Positions 31,961-42,312 of a stretch of DNA of 64,000 nt are shown here, piece after piece. Location: the NCBI GenBank assembly GCA_905221605.1, contig CAJNDS010000025.1, positions 517,501 through 581,500 on the forward strand, written 5' to 3'. The notes under the pieces are model-generated. The model searched no databases. It was given only the letters and a program-made list of their open reading frames with translations, and had not been told where the DNA came from. The stretch comes from Symbiodinium natans (lineage: Eukaryota; Sar; Dinophyceae; Suessiales; Symbiodiniaceae). Within the stretch, counting starts at the first letter, position 1, and the number at the start of each line of letters is the position of its first letter. Both the position numbers and the translations under genes were made by a program.

Positions 31961-32025
31961 GTAGCTCCTTTTTGGTTAAGTTCTAGGGGCTGTTAGTATA
32001 CTAGCCCAAAAAAGGTACTACATAG
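31961..32025 (+). mobile_element. Single-copy hairpin, family K
   Basis: TGTAGCTCCTTTTTGG pairs with CCAAAAAAGGTACTACA around a GCTGTTAGTATACTAGC loop. Confidence 0.55.
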
Positions 32026-32194
32026 GAGTTTTTGGGTAGGACTCAAAGTTCGGACTGCAGGGTTTCTATAGGGTTTAGGGGGTTCTTATAAGCAAACGGG
32101 CGTTTAGGGTTTAGGACGCAGGGTTTAGGATTTGGCTCAAAAAAGATTGGACTTGGGTTTATGTTGGGTTGTAGGGTCCCTGAAAAAGCATAGC

Positions 32195-32560
32195 ACGCGA
32201 GGTGACGAAAGCGCACCGCAACGCTGCACTCTTCTGGGAGGAGCGCATAGGCCGGCTTCCTGCGTCTGAGTCTGCACCTTGAGGACATGAACCCCCAAAA
32301 TTGGGGGTCATAGACCCTCTACTATACTACAGTCCCTATTAAGGTAATATGGACCAGAAACCCTTTTCACCCTGAACCCTAAACCCTAAACCTTAAACCC
32401 TAAACCCTAAACCCTAGGGTGAGAGAAAAACAAACCCTAAACCCTAAACCCTAGGGTTCATTTAGTCCCCAAGGTAGTGGGGTTCTGGGTTTATCAGGTT
32501 GAGTGCCCAGGGAGGCAGAGTCCGAGCTGGCAACTCCCCTCGCCCAAGAGCACGGCGGTT
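32195..32560 (+). CDS. Exons on both sides of element A8
   Basis: The left part (about 32195-32276) reads EVTKAHRNAALFWEERIGRL then PASESAP and ends where A8 begins. The right part (about 32480-32560) starts after A8's terminal AAGG and is open in two frames. Unknown function. Confidence 0.4.
32277..32474 (+). mobile_element. Element A8 with CCCTAAA tracts inside
   Basis: CCTTGAGGACATGAACCCCC at the left, AGGGTTCATTTAGTCCCCAA then GG at the right. Between CCCTTTT and AGGGTTCAT, where other copies have nothing, lie two runs of CCCTAAA units (32372-32416 and 32434-32453). Confidence 0.8.
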
Positions 32561-33528
32561 TAGGGTTTAGGGTTTAGGGTTTAGGATTTAGGGTTTAGGG
32601 TTTAGGGTTTAGGGTTTGGACAAACACCTCAGTGATGACGTTGCCAAAAAAAGCGAGGACGCCCTTTTTTCGTGGCCTCAGGTGTCTTCCGAAGAATGCT
32701 CTGAGCTCTGCTGTCCATATGATAAGCCGTGAAGACTGAAGGTCTGAACACTTCGATAGGCAGGCGCCATATGAAACCCAAGAGCGCCCCGGTTGAAGAA
32801 TGCGCCGAAAGCCTTCTGAGGAGCGCAGCTGAGCCCGACCAGCCCGAGTAGCGGTTTTAGGGTTAAGGGTTTTGTTTTTAGGGTTTAGGGTTTAGGGAAC
32901 GTTGCTTCCTTGGCAGGTGCCTGGGACTCAGCGTCGACGGAGGCCAAGCCAACGGAACAGACACAGGCGGAAGCACGTGATGTGGAGGGGAGGGCAGCGG
33001 GGTGGGGTGGGGAGGGGGGCGGTGGCTCTGAGAGTTTGGGGTCGTGATAAGGAAAAACACGCTTGGGTGGCCCTTGAAAACAAGCCAGCCAAAGCCGTGA
33101 AGCACCGAGCACTAATCCCATATCGCTGAAATCACCTGAACGAGCTGCCCGTCTACAGGGCCCCCATCCCCGCGAGGACGCAGGGACGTGCAACGCAACC
33201 GAGGACGACGTCACAGTAGAGCTTGTGGCGGCAGGCACAGACACAGAGGGTCCTTAAAGTGGCGTCTGCTATACCGGTTGGTTTCGCGGGATTCGCCATT
33301 CTGCTTAAGACCCTAAACCTTAGATAGACATGCAAAGGTTCAAGATAAGCGAGACGCTCACTTGTCAGGGTTCGGGTCCGGAAGCGGCATACGGGGTCCT
33401 GAGATGGCTAGGTGTATCGTACAATGAGCATCTCGATGCATTTCAACTTAGCGAGCATGGCATGGCAGCATCCCAGCATCCCCATTGCAAAGGAGCCTCG
33501 GTAATCGAGCCAACATCTCCTGTAAAGT

Positions 33529-33982
33529 TTGCCAGGTCGCTTTTGCTGCAACGGCGGGCACGGGGAGGACGAGGCATTTCATGTGACAGTCTCTGCGAAG
33601 AAGCCTTCAGGCGTTTGGGTGTCGAACCTGTGTAGACTCTTTGACGGCAGCATCCCAGCGGATCCGCCACGTGTGTGGTTTGTGGCGCAGGTTTGTAGCG
33701 TTGCGGTTCTTTCTACTGTGTGCGACATTTTGACCCGACTTGTATCTGTAAGCAGCTTTTTGTGATGAAGGGATGTGCGCCAATGGCTGCTCGAGTGGGA
33801 TTTGGGCTTGTGAGAAGGGTCATGGAAAGCTTCAGGACTGCGATGACTTCCTCTTCAATGAACCAGGGTTCTTGCCGGCAGAATGCGCCTGGGCTTGCGC
33901 CAGCAACTCCACAAATCAATCCGTACCGCCCCCCGACCCGACGATTGGTGTATCCTTCGCCAGGAACGTAGTCGCCAAGTAG
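33529..33982 (+). CDS. Cys-rich exon of a putative secreted protein, with a possible upstream exon
   Basis: The clear part is 33756-33982 (TAG). It starts FCDEGMCANGCSSGIWACEK, continues GHGKLQDCDDFLFNEPGF and ends with CAWACAS and FARNVVAK. Seven or more Cys at short spacing suggest a small disulfide-bonded extracellular domain. The open stretch upstream (about 33545-33690, HGEDEAFHVTVSAKKPSGVW) may be another exon ending at the GT at 33691, but phases do not match cleanly. A second frame is also open across 33720-33971, so the call rests on Cys pattern and composition. Confidence 0.4.
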
Positions 33983-34251
33983 GAGGTTCCAGTGACTCTC
34001 GCGGGCTTGGTTCAGGCTACGCGCCGTAGCCTCAACCCAGACTCCAAGTTCCCTCTCGAGCTCCTAAAGCCCTTGAACTTGAAGATCAGAAAGTGCCTTT
34101 GAATATTTCATGGCTCTCACAGATAGTTCATGGCTCTCACGGATTGAGAGCCGTTTTCACAATTGAGGCGTGGTGAAGTGCAGCATGGATCTCAGGGGAA
34201 AGCTGGTCTCAGGATGGGGTTGGGAAGAGTACGCTGAGGGAGGTTAGGGGC

Positions 34252-34668
34252 ATGCCGGCACACTCCGGAACTCACGACAAGCTGATCGTAAAGCGGAGAA
34301 GGTCTAGTAGACCTTGGTCTTTAGTGAGTGGGTTGCTGTCAATTCGCGTGCTTCGAGATTGCATGGTGGATGACCGCATATGCAAGAAGGCGCACGCCTC
34401 ATACCCCACGTTAAAAGTCCATTTTCAGATTCTGTGGCACCCAACGTGCCGCATTTATCGTTGTGCCTTTGAGCCTAAAATGTTGCTTGTGGCTCCGCAT
34501 GAGGGTTTACGAAAATAGGGCGCCCCCAATATAGACCCCCAAATAGTAGGATCCCCTTGTCATAAGGACCCCAATAAGGTACCCCGAATCTCGGAAATGC
34601 AGTTGCAGGTGAGGAGCCCAGCTGTGCCTTTGCCACTGTCTATGCCACGAGCTACTGCAACTGGGACC
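34252..34668 (+). CDS. Orphan exons between D elements
   Basis: An open stretch from ATG 34252 to about 34500 reads in part HASYPTLKVHFQILWHPTCR and FEPKMLLVAPHEG, and stops where D3 starts. A second piece (about 34596-34668, LQVRSPAVPLPLSMPRATAT) fills the space between D3 and D4. The exact fit to element edges supports two exons. Unknown function. Confidence 0.35.
34501..34592 (+). mobile_element. Element D3
   Basis: GAGGGTTTACGAAAATAGGG, CCCCAAATAGTAGGATCCCC, CAATAAGGTACCCC. Confidence 0.75.
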
Positions 34669-34670
34669 CA

Positions 34671-34733
34671 TATGGTACACCCCCCAAATAGTAGGACTCC
34701 CTACGACCCAAATAGGGTACCCCTAACACCCAT
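34671..34733 (+). mobile_element. Element D4, short
   Basis: CCCCCCAAATAGTAGGACTC to AGGGTACCCCTAACACCCAT; outer left part missing. Confidence 0.6.
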
Positions 34734-35339
34734 GTGTGTGGCGGGCACGAGTTCTTGTAGCCGATGTTTGGCCTCTTCAGGGCTTTGAGGCATTGGTGGT
34801 TGTTTTGCGGGCTTGGCGCCTGATTTCTTCTGGGTAGGGGTCTGGCAAGGGTTTCTGCCCGTAGATTCGATGCGGGGATCTGCAGAGTTTTTGGTGCTGC
34901 AAAGCTTTGTGCCAAGATGCGCATCGTGTTCTTGCGAGCAAGTGCCTCCTGCGATGGCACACTCCCTGATCCAGCCTTATTTCGGTATAGGGCTAGCCCT
35001 CCACCCAACACCCTAAAATCCTATCAGAGCCCCTGATAAACCATAGTAAGCCTTTGAACCCTGAACCCGAAACCCTCCAAAAAATGGGGCGGGGTAAAGA
35101 TTCTCATGTGACTCACCAAACACAAGCCCTATATAAGCCTGGAACCCTTGAAAATTTGGGAGGGGTTGCCATGTATCTCACAAGTAAGCCCTATATAATC
35201 CCCATGTAAACAATAAGCCCTCTAGAAACCCCGAACCCTAAAAAACTGTGCTTCCCATGATTCGCCTGTACCTTGCAAAGATGAACCCTAAACCCTAAAC
35301 CCTAGACCCTAAACCCTAAACCCCAAACCTCCACAAAGA

Positions 35340-35760
35340 TGTGCTTCGAGGCCAGCTCACCGACCGCTGCGACCGGCTCCTGGAAGCCGCGGACGCCTCG
35401 GCGCAGACGCCTGGCCTGGCTTTTTTGGGAGAGTTTGTGTTTTTTGTTTTGTGTGTTTTTGTGGGTTGAGGGGTTTAGGGTTTAGGGTTTGGGGTTTGGG
35501 GTTTAGGATTAGCGGCCCTCAGTCCTGGCATGAAGCAGCTTCCAGGTTCAAAAGGGTTTAGGATTAGGGTTTAGGGTTTAGGATTTAGGGTTTAGGATTT
35601 ATAAGGCTTAGGGCTTCGGGTTTCTAAGGGAGCCTACATATACCAAATGCTTTTCTTTTTTTCAAGGAAGGGTCCGATGAAGGGGGGCCCAGCCCAGGAC
35701 CCTGCGCCTAGGAAGGCGAGGCTCGGAAGCAGCAGCCTGCAGGCCCGCGCTGCGGCCTTT
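35340..35760 (+). CDS. Two orphan exons
   Basis: About 35340-35423 reads LRGQLTDRCDRLLEAADASA, helical, between a CCCTAAA and a TTTAGGG tract. About 35677-35760 reads MKGGPAQDPAPRKARLGSSS then LQARAAAF. Unknown function. Confidence 0.35.
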
Positions 35761-35787
35761 GTTTTTCGTTGACCCTGTGCGGCTATG

Positions 35788-36080
35788 TTTATATATATAT
35801 ATATATGTATTTATTATTTATTTATTTATTTATTTGTTTGTTTGTTTGTTTATATTTTTTATGTATATTATTTATTGATCTTATTTATTTATATGTATAT
35901 CTACATTTATGTTTATATTTATATTTATATTTATATTTACATTTATTTTATATTTATGTTTATGTTTATATTTATATTTGCATTTATATTAATATTTACA
36001 AATGTATATTGTGTACTAGATAATCATGTATACATTTTTGCATGTGTGTACATATACGTATATATACATACACGTACAAT
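35788..36080. repeat. AT-rich microsatellite (TTTA)n, (TTTG)n, (TA)n
   Basis: Gives long Tyr/Ile/Leu-rich open frames that are not genes. No other feature in it. Confidence 0.9.
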
Positions 36081-36177
36081 GAGCCTCCACTGTTTAGGGC
36101 CGTCGTTCCGGGTATCGGAAAGTGTTTTCACTTTGCGTAATGAGGCTCAGGGAACCCATGATTTCGAGGTTATGGTT

Positions 36178-36246
36178 TGGGATGTTCCCACTTCTACTAA
36201 CAGTCCTTCATAGGGATGATAGTACCCCTAGTAAAATCCCTGCCTC
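36178..36246 (+). mobile_element. Element B7, left half
   Basis: GGGATGTTCCCACTTCTACT then AACAGTCCTTCATAGGG; the right arm is lost. Confidence 0.55.
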
Positions 36247-36261
36247 TGTCAGAATCCAAAA

Positions 36262-36391
36262 AGTAAGCCCAAAAAGCCCCTCAACTACGGAATATACCCT
36301 AAATCATATTAAATCATCTTAGGGACTCCTTTTTAGAAATCGCCAGGTACATTCCAAAAAAAACAAAAGGGGTATTGGGCTCTTTGGGAAT
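36262..36391 (+). mobile_element. Element C2
   Basis: GGAATATACCCTAAATCATA in the middle and GGGGTATTGGGCTCTTTGGG at the right end; left end AAAAAGCCCCTCAA is worn. Confidence 0.7.
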
Positions 36392-36394
36392 CTG

Positions 36395-36745
36395 TGTCGC
36401 GTCAGGGCCAGCAGCGTGCGGAGTGCGGTGTGGGAGTGCTCTCCCTGGCAGGCCAGTGCTTGGGAAACTTTGCATGGCTTTATGGGGTCTATATAGGGTT
36501 ATTATAGTGTTTTTAGGGCTTTTTAGGTTTGATATAGGGTTTTTAGGGTTTATCGGTTTTTTTTAAGGGTTTTTAGGGTTTTTAGGGTTTGTATAGGGTT
36601 TATGTAGGGTTTAGGTTTTTTAGGGTTTTTAGGGTTTGTATAGGGCCGTATAGGGTTTATGTAGGGCTTAGGAGGTGCTTCAGCAGGGTGGGGCCCATGG
36701 AGTTCGCGCGGGCGGCTCACGCCCGCAGGAAGCACGGCATGGGAG
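36395..36745 (+). CDS. Two orphan exons, short
   Basis: About 36395-36475 (RASSVRSAVWECSPWQASAW) follows element C2. About 36690-36745 (MEFARAAHARRKHGMGAS) lies just before the TTTAAGGG array. Both are short and the evidence is mainly composition and position. Confidence 0.3.
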
Positions 36746-36750
36746 CGTCT

Positions 36751-36930
36751 TAAGGTTTAAGGGTTTAAGGGTTTAAGGGTTTAAGGGTTTAAGGGTTTAA
36801 GGGTTTAAGGGTTTAAGGGCTTAAGGGTTTAAGGGCTTAAGGGTTTAAGGGTTTAAGGGTTTAAGGGTTTAGGATTTCGGGTCTTAGGGTCTTAGGGTCT
36901 TCGGGTCTTAGGGTCTTAGGGTCTTAGGTT
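36751..36930 (+). repeat. TTTAAGGG octamer array followed by TCTTAGGG array
   Basis: About 15 units of the 8-mer TTTAAGGG, homogeneous except two CTTAAGGG, then about six units of TCTTAGGG or TCTTCGGG. Confidence 0.95.
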
Positions 36931-37384
36931 CCTTCGGCTTTAGGGTTGAGGGTCGTAGGTTTCAAGAGTGGAGCACAACCCTGCGGATGCATGCTTTTTT
37001 GGCTGAAGCTCAAGAAGTGCTGCACGCTGCCATTCCTTGCAATACATGAACACAGCACGACTCTCAGCAATGCCTGCGGAGCAAACGAATGCCGCCAGAG
37101 TTTCCGCACCAGTTATCTTCGTTAGACTCGATAGCACAGCGAAGTCGCCGGGGGCGCTGCAGCCATGATGTCAGGAGCAGGGAAGGGCCGCTTCAGAACC
37201 CAAGCTTACTTGTGTCACAACAACAGTTGGGGTAGCAACGCCGGGCCCTGGTTGCAGGGTTTTGTGTGTGTCGTCTCTCTCTCTCTCTCTGTCTTATATA
37301 TATATATATATCTATATCTATATCTATCTATCTTATATACATTCCCAAAACTTGTGGGGTATTTGAAAGATCGGGCTCTTTGGA

Positions 37385-39640
37385 TGAGGAGGCGGCGCCG
37401 GGGGCAGCGCCGGCGGCTGCCCCGCCCAGCCCGCAGGGGGCGCCGCGCCCGGTGCGCCGGGAGCGCCCGGAGCGCCCGGAGCGCCAGGCCCGCGCTCAAG
37501 CTTGGGTGACCCAATCATCCCTCTGCACCTTAACTCCCACTTTTCTGTTTATAAGGCCCCCCCCCCCCCCATGTCAGACTCAATCAAAAAGTTCGGTGTG
37601 AGGTCCTATGATGGGCATGCCGATGGGCATGGGCGGTATGGGGCCCATGGGAGCCATGGGCCCCATGCAAGGCATGGCGCCAGGCATGGCGATGCCGATG
37701 GGGGTCATGGGGGGCATGGGCATGAATGGAATGGGCATGGGTGGCCCCATGGGTGCCCCCATGGGCGGCCCCATGATGGGTGGCCCCATGGGCGGCATGG
37801 GCATGCCGATGATGGCGATGAACCCCATGGCAAGGTGCTCAGAGTGTGTGTGCTCAGAGTTGAAGCTGTGAAGTCGCATCGGCCGTTCGGAATCACCCCC
37901 CCAAGAACTTGAGGCCATGATGAACATGGCCACGATGATGGGCATGATGGGCGGCATGGGGAGCGCCCCGGAGGAGTCCGAGAAGGTCCCTTGGGGACCA
38001 AATGAACCTCAAAAATTAGGGTCATATACCCTCTACTGCCATAATTCTTGCTATAAGGTACATGAACCATAAACCCTATACTTCTTATTACGGTAATATG
38101 AATCCTAAACCCTTCTAGGGCAAAACCTTCGTCCCCAAGGTCGAGCCACCCCCGGACCCCATCGACTCGCGGGTCAAGGAGATCTGCCGGCACTTTGGCA
38201 TCGAGGACAAGATCTGCGAGAAGCTGAACAAGGCGCCCGAAGCCTCCCGAAACCCCTATAAACCCTTGAAATTGAAACCCCTAAACCCCCTAAAACCCGA
38301 GACCCTATAAACCCTAAACCCCCTAAACCCCTAAAACCCCCTAAACCCCTAAACCCTAAACTTCCTAAACCCTAAACCCCCGGAGTTGATGCCTGAGTGT
38401 GTCTGCGGCGTGGGTGGCAAAACAAACCCTTCCGTTGCCACCTTCTCGTTGCCCTGACATGCACTCAAGCTCCAGCCACTTTCCTTCAAGGTTCCAAGGC
38501 TTGGGGCGTGGGGCTAGGGTTTAGGGTTTAGGGTTTAGGGTTTAGGGTTTAAGGTTTAGGGTTTAGGGTTTAATACCTTTCAGCCCGGCACAGTAGCATT
38601 CGGGGCCTGTCATGTCCGTCGACTGCCTTGGTCGCATCGTGTCCCTTGCTGAGTCGGCCCCTGAGGCCATGAAGACCCGCGAGGACTTCGACGAGGACAT
38701 GCAGGCCTTTCTCAGCCAACAGTTGAACTGTAAACTTTTTCTGTCTTTCCCCACAACTAGTAGGAAGAATTAAAGTTTATAATCATTTTTTCTCCCTTTG
38801 GTTCTTGGAGAAGTATAAGAGGTGCTTTGGCACATCATGGAGAAGGGCGCCAGGAACAACAAGAAGGCCGTAGACGTGATGCTCGTGAAGATACGGGAGA
38901 TCAACAACGGCACCTTCATCGGTGCTCTCGGCCGAACTAGGGGTTTAGGGTTTAGGGTGGTTTAGGGTTTACATCGGGTTTAGGGTTTGGGGGGGAGACT
39001 TCACGAGACTCCCAGCAAAGCCTCAAAACTTGAAGATGAATGCTTATAACCAATGCTTACCTCTGGCTTGCTTGTGCTTTTTCGACTGTATTCTGTCTGA
39101 CGCCTGCCCCGACTGAGGCAAAGACCTGCTGGACCCAGAGATCAAGGACTTTGCCTGGAAGTACAACTTGGACGACCAGCTCCTCCACCGCTTGATCAAG
39201 ACCATGAAGAAGCGCAAGCATCACAAGAGCCAGGCACGATGTCTTCTCGGCAAGGGCAGCTGCAAAGTCCTAATTTCAGAATCAGGATCTCAAAGACATG
39301 GACGAGCGCATCGGAGCCCTGCCTCAGAAATCCGTATATTAGGGTTTATAAATAGGGTTTAGGGTTATGTACATGGGACTGTCGCCGCTCAGCACGTCTT
39401 TTAGCTCTTAAGGCAGACTTCAATCGATGCGACGTGGCTGAGGCAATGCCAAGCACCCTTCCGGACTGCTGGTGCGCATGCTGGAAGGTGGGAGCCTGAG
39501 GGTTTAGGGTTTAGGGTTATTAGGGTTATTGGGGTTTAGGGTTTAGGGTTTAGGGTTATTAGGGTTTAGGGTTTAGGGTTTAGGGTTTAGGGTTGGGGCT
39601 ACTACTGGAAGGTGGGAGCCTCTGTGTGTGTGTGTGTGTG
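37385..39640 (+). CDS. Met/Gly-rich N-terminal region with conserved-looking helical C-terminal region, eight or more exons
   Basis: Exons chain in phase: about 37385-37499 (Gly/Ala/Pro-rich, GAPGAPGAPGAPGP), 37603-37829 (Met/Gly/Pro-rich, GPMGAPMGGPMMGGPMGGMG), 37914-37985 (MMNMATMMGMMGGMGSAPEE), 38140-38232 (DSRVKEICRHFGIEDKICEK), 38666-38704 (MKTREDFDEDMQ), 38822-38921 (VMLVKIREINNGTFIG), 39118-39233 (KDLLDPEIKDFAWKYNLDDQ then LLHRLIKTMKKRKHHKSQ), 39286-39333 (DLKDMDERIGALPQKS) and about 39454-39487 (HPSGLLVRMLEGG), continuing after 39612. Donors are GC (37500, 37830, 38233, 38705, 39234) or GT (37986, 38922, 39488). The 37986-38139 intron is one whole A element. The Met-rich stretch resembles flexible low-complexity regions of RNA- or chaperone-associated proteins, but I do not name a family. 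The third Met/Gly exon and the helical domain are in one frame. Confidence 0.75.
37986..38139 (+). mobile_element. Element A9, an exact GT-AG intron
   Basis: Exon ends GAGAAG; intron GTCCCTTGGGG to TCGTCCCCAAG; next exon GTCGAG. GTC at both edges; excision restores one copy in frame. Interior carries an extra half-repeat. Confidence 0.9.
39498..39597 (+). repeat. TTTAGGG array flanked by a 17-bp duplication
   Basis: CTGGAAGGTGGGAGCCT occurs at 39481-39497 and again at 39605-39621. Between lie TTTAGGG units with TTATTAGGG variants. Confidence 0.95.
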
Positions 39641-39681
39641 TGCGTGCCATGCGAGGGTTTCCGATAAGGGAATGCTACTAC

Positions 39682-39830
39682 TCGGGGGTTTACGAAGATA
39701 GGGGACCCCCAGCATGAACCCCAAATGGTAGGATTCCCGTCTACTAAGGACCCCGATAAGGTACCCCTAATGTATAGTAAACCCCCATTTGGGGGGCATG
39801 ATAGGGGTCCCAGATTTTCGTAAACTCCCA
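39682..39830 (+). mobile_element. Element D5, composite
   Basis: Left unit GGGGGTTTACGAAGATAGGG to TAGTAAACCCCCATTT, followed at once by a second right end (GGGGTCCCAGATTTTCGTAA then ACTCCCATG). Confidence 0.75.
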
Positions 39831-40059
39831 TGTCGGGGCGTCATTAAGATCTCTCTGAGCCTGTTGTGGCAGCGTGCCTGGCGCTCGAGGCTTAGAAGAG
39901 AACGGCAAGATGCCCCCTGCCCCGGGCTGGCCGCGGCCCCAGCATCAACCAGGGGTTTAGGGTTTGGGGTTTAGGGTTTAGGGTTTAAGGTTTAGGTCAA
40001 AGGTCCGGCTGCAAAAAGGGTTTAGGTCAACGACCATTGCGAAATCCTCGGCCGCCCGC

Positions 40060-40150
40060 TTGCGGGCACCACGTCTGCTTGCAGGCTGCAGCAGAGCCAT
40101 GGCGCCCGAAGAGAGCCCGACAAGGGAGACAAGGCACCGGAAGAGGAAAT
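40060..40150 (+). CDS. Orphan exon, charged
   Basis: Reads LQQSHGARREPDKGDKAPEE after a GCAG. Highly charged. It may join the exons at 40.4-41.6 kb, but the link is not shown. Confidence 0.3.
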
Positions 40151-40401
40151 CAAATTGAAACATCTCATCATATAGCCATAGAGTAACATATACCTGAATA
40201 TACCCATATATAGTCATATACAATAATTAACAATATAGTGTCAGGGTATTTGGCGTGCCTTTGCTTGGGCCCTCACACGCCCATGCGCCTGAGAAGGCAA
40301 CTGACAGCCTGAACACTCCCAAAGGGTCCATGTACCCATGGAGTATATACTTGGCCCTCAAAGGGGTTCCCTGAACCCTAAGCCCTACCTAAATGGGTAC
40401 A

Positions 40402-41575
40402 TGCACCCTTGGGGACTTGCCAGGAGAAAGACCGCTCTTCCCGCACGTCCCGTTCCCGCTCCCGAGGCCTCATGGCAAATTTTCCTTCGGGACGAAATGA
40501 GCACGACAAGGGTTGTTGTGGTTCATACACCTTCTTAATAAGCGTTATAGTGGCAGAGGGTACCCCCCAATTTGAAGGTCTATTTGGTCCCCAAAGGTTC
40601 TTTTTGCAGAGGCAGAGTGCGCTCCACTTCTTGACCGGGCGTCTTGTGTTGGGATCTCCGCGACAGGTTGAAGGCGGCAGCTTGCGAATGAGAGGGCGGC
40701 ATGAACGACCCAAAAAAAGCGAGGACCGGCACACCTTGGGGACAAAATGAACCCTAAAAGGGTTTATGGTTCATATACCTTAATAAGAATTGCGGTATTA
40801 TAGGGCAAATGGCCCCAATTTTCGGGTTCATTTTCGAAATTCTCCCCAAGGCAGAGCATGCAGTGTCGACGTGCGCAGACGCTCTCTCCACAGCCCTGGG
40901 CCAGCATCAGACATTTCCTTCATGGCTCCGCAGCGCATTGGTGCTTCAGCCACCTGCTGGCTCAAAGTATGGGGTCCCTTGCATTGCGACCCTCGCCCTC
41001 GGCAGGTGCAGTGCCCCCCCCCCCCCCCAAAAAAAAAAAGGGCGCAACGCAACAGGGTGTTACAGCTTATAGGGTTTAGGGCCCGCAAAAAACCCAGCAG
41101 ATGATACTTGTGCTCCTGGAAGGTGCTTCCAAGCCGGGATGAGATGGCTGAGGACATGAGAGCCAGTCCCGAGTCAGTTTGCACGCCTATCATTGCAGAG
41201 TGATAGGGCCTATGACCCTACATACTTCGAGAGACCGAATAGTTTGGGTACTAGAACCCTTCAGGACTCAATTATTAGGTTCGTGGAAGTACAGGGTCAG
41301 ACCTGTGTAGAACCCAAAGAGTCTATTAAGCAATATACCTTAATTCATAAATGAGTTTTAAGGTATACTCCTTAATTAAGGGATATTGGGCTCTTTGGCA
41401 AGTGCGTTTTGCCATTTACCCTAAACCCCAAACCCTAAAGGCCCTAAACCCTAAACCCTAAACCCTAAAGAAGTGCGTTCGCCATTTGTTCTTCAGATTC
41501 CGGGGGACGTCACCTTCGACCAGAAGCGGCGCCTGGCACGGCTGGCAAAGTGCCTTGGAACTGTTGCGATGGGGG
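40402..41575 (+). CDS. Unknown gene, five exons between elements; first is Arg/Ser-rich
   Basis: Pieces: about 40420-40483 (QEKDRSSRTSRSRSRGLMAN, an RS-like stretch as in splicing-related proteins), about 40611-40728 (RQSALHFLTGRLVLGSPRQV, then RMRGRHERPKKSEDR), 40851-41010 (EHAVSTCADALSTALGQHQT, then FPSWLRSALVLQPPAGSK), about 41117-41200 (LPSRDEMAEDMRASPESVCT then PIIAE) and about 41494-41570 (IPGDVTFDQKRRLARLAKCL). A14, A10, J and C3 lie exactly between them. The A10 intron (40729-40850) is GC-AG with GCA at both edges. Whether all pieces are one protein is not proven. Confidence 0.45.
40484..40597 (+). mobile_element. Element A14, diverged
   Basis: CCTTCGGGACGAAATGAGCA to TCTATTTGGTCCCCAAAGG, with TTCATACACCTTCTTAATAA inside. 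Sits between the RS-rich piece and the next exon. Confidence 0.65.
40729..40850 (+). mobile_element. Element A10, a GC-AG intron
   Basis: ACCTTGGGGACAAAATGAAC to TTCTCCCCAAG. Intron opens GCACACC after CCG and the next exon begins GCAGAG. Confidence 0.8.
41203..41306 (+). mobile_element. Single-copy hairpin, family J
   Basis: GGGCCTATGACCCTACATAC pairs imperfectly with GGAAGTACAGGGTCAGACCT. Confidence 0.6.
41313..41400 (+). mobile_element. Element C3
   Basis: AACCCAAAGAGTCTATTAAG to CCTTAATTAAGGGATATTGG then GCTCTTTGG. Lies next to J, so two elements share one intron. Confidence 0.8.
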
Positions 41576-42059
41576 TTTAGGGTTTAGGGTTTAGGGTTTA
41601 GGGTGTAGGGTTTAGGGTTTATGGTTTAGGGTTAGGGGATGTTCCATACACGGCGGCCGGAAGAAGGTTGATACCGGTTTACCGCGAATGTCCCCTCCCC
41701 CGTTTTGTTTTTGTCTGAACCACCTCTTCATTGTAAACGCCCGTGGGGCTCATGCCGACCCACTGGTCGCAGAGTACCCAGGACCACATCCCTGGTGTTT
41801 TCCATGCCAAGTGTGGAAAGGAGATCAAACTCGTTTAAGTACTTGTACTCTTTTTTTGTTTTGCGAGGCCGACCCGCCGTGGATCAAGACTTCCACCACC
41901 CGTCGTCCCTAACTACTTGTAGCCGAAACCCCCGCCAAACGTCCAAAAGTTAGACTTTTGGTGCACACCCATTCCAAAGCATCCCCAAAGTACTGTACCC
42001 TAAGCCCTTAACTTTAAACCCTAAACCCTAACCCTAAACCCTAAGGGGGGAGGGGCAGG

Positions 42060-42170
42060 AGGGTTCCTTGGGGAGGGCCATGAGAAGCTCTTCACGCCCA
42101 CCGCTGGGGAGGCGATGTATTCACTCGCGATCGTTCCAGGCAGCAGAACAGGCAGTAGAAGGGAGAAGGG
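42060..42170 (+). CDS. Orphan exon
   Basis: Reads LGEGHEKLFTPTAGEAMYSL then AIVPGS. A CCCTAAA tract comes directly before it; AT-rich microsatellite sequence follows. Unknown function. Confidence 0.4.
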
Positions 42171-42177
42171 AGGCCCA

Positions 42178-42253
42178 GGTAGGATATATAGGTATTTATA
42201 TATGTATATATATATATATAGATCTATAGATCTATAGTGGAAAAATGAACATA

Positions 42254-42284
<31 letters not shown>

Positions 42285-42312
42285 ATATATATATATATAT
42301 ATATATATATGG
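42178..42312. repeat. (TA)n and (AAAT)n microsatellite
   Basis: AAATAAATAAAT and TATATA tracts, followed by C-homopolymers at 42317 and 42381. Confidence 0.9.

Noticed and set aside
35769-36213. Tyr/Ile-rich frames of 84 and 142 codons
   Set aside because: They translate an AT microsatellite. The same holds for 1148-1501 (minus), 42021-42671 (minus) and the first part of 61762-62202.
37580-37957. Minus-strand Met/Pro-rich frame opposite the Met/Gly exon
   Set aside because: CCCAT on the minus strand mirrors ATGGG on the plus strand; only the plus frame joins in phase to the flanking exons.
40321-40422. Another A-family element
   Set aside because: GGGTCCATGTACCC and GGGTACATGCACCC form a weak inverted repeat, but the A-family interior is missing.
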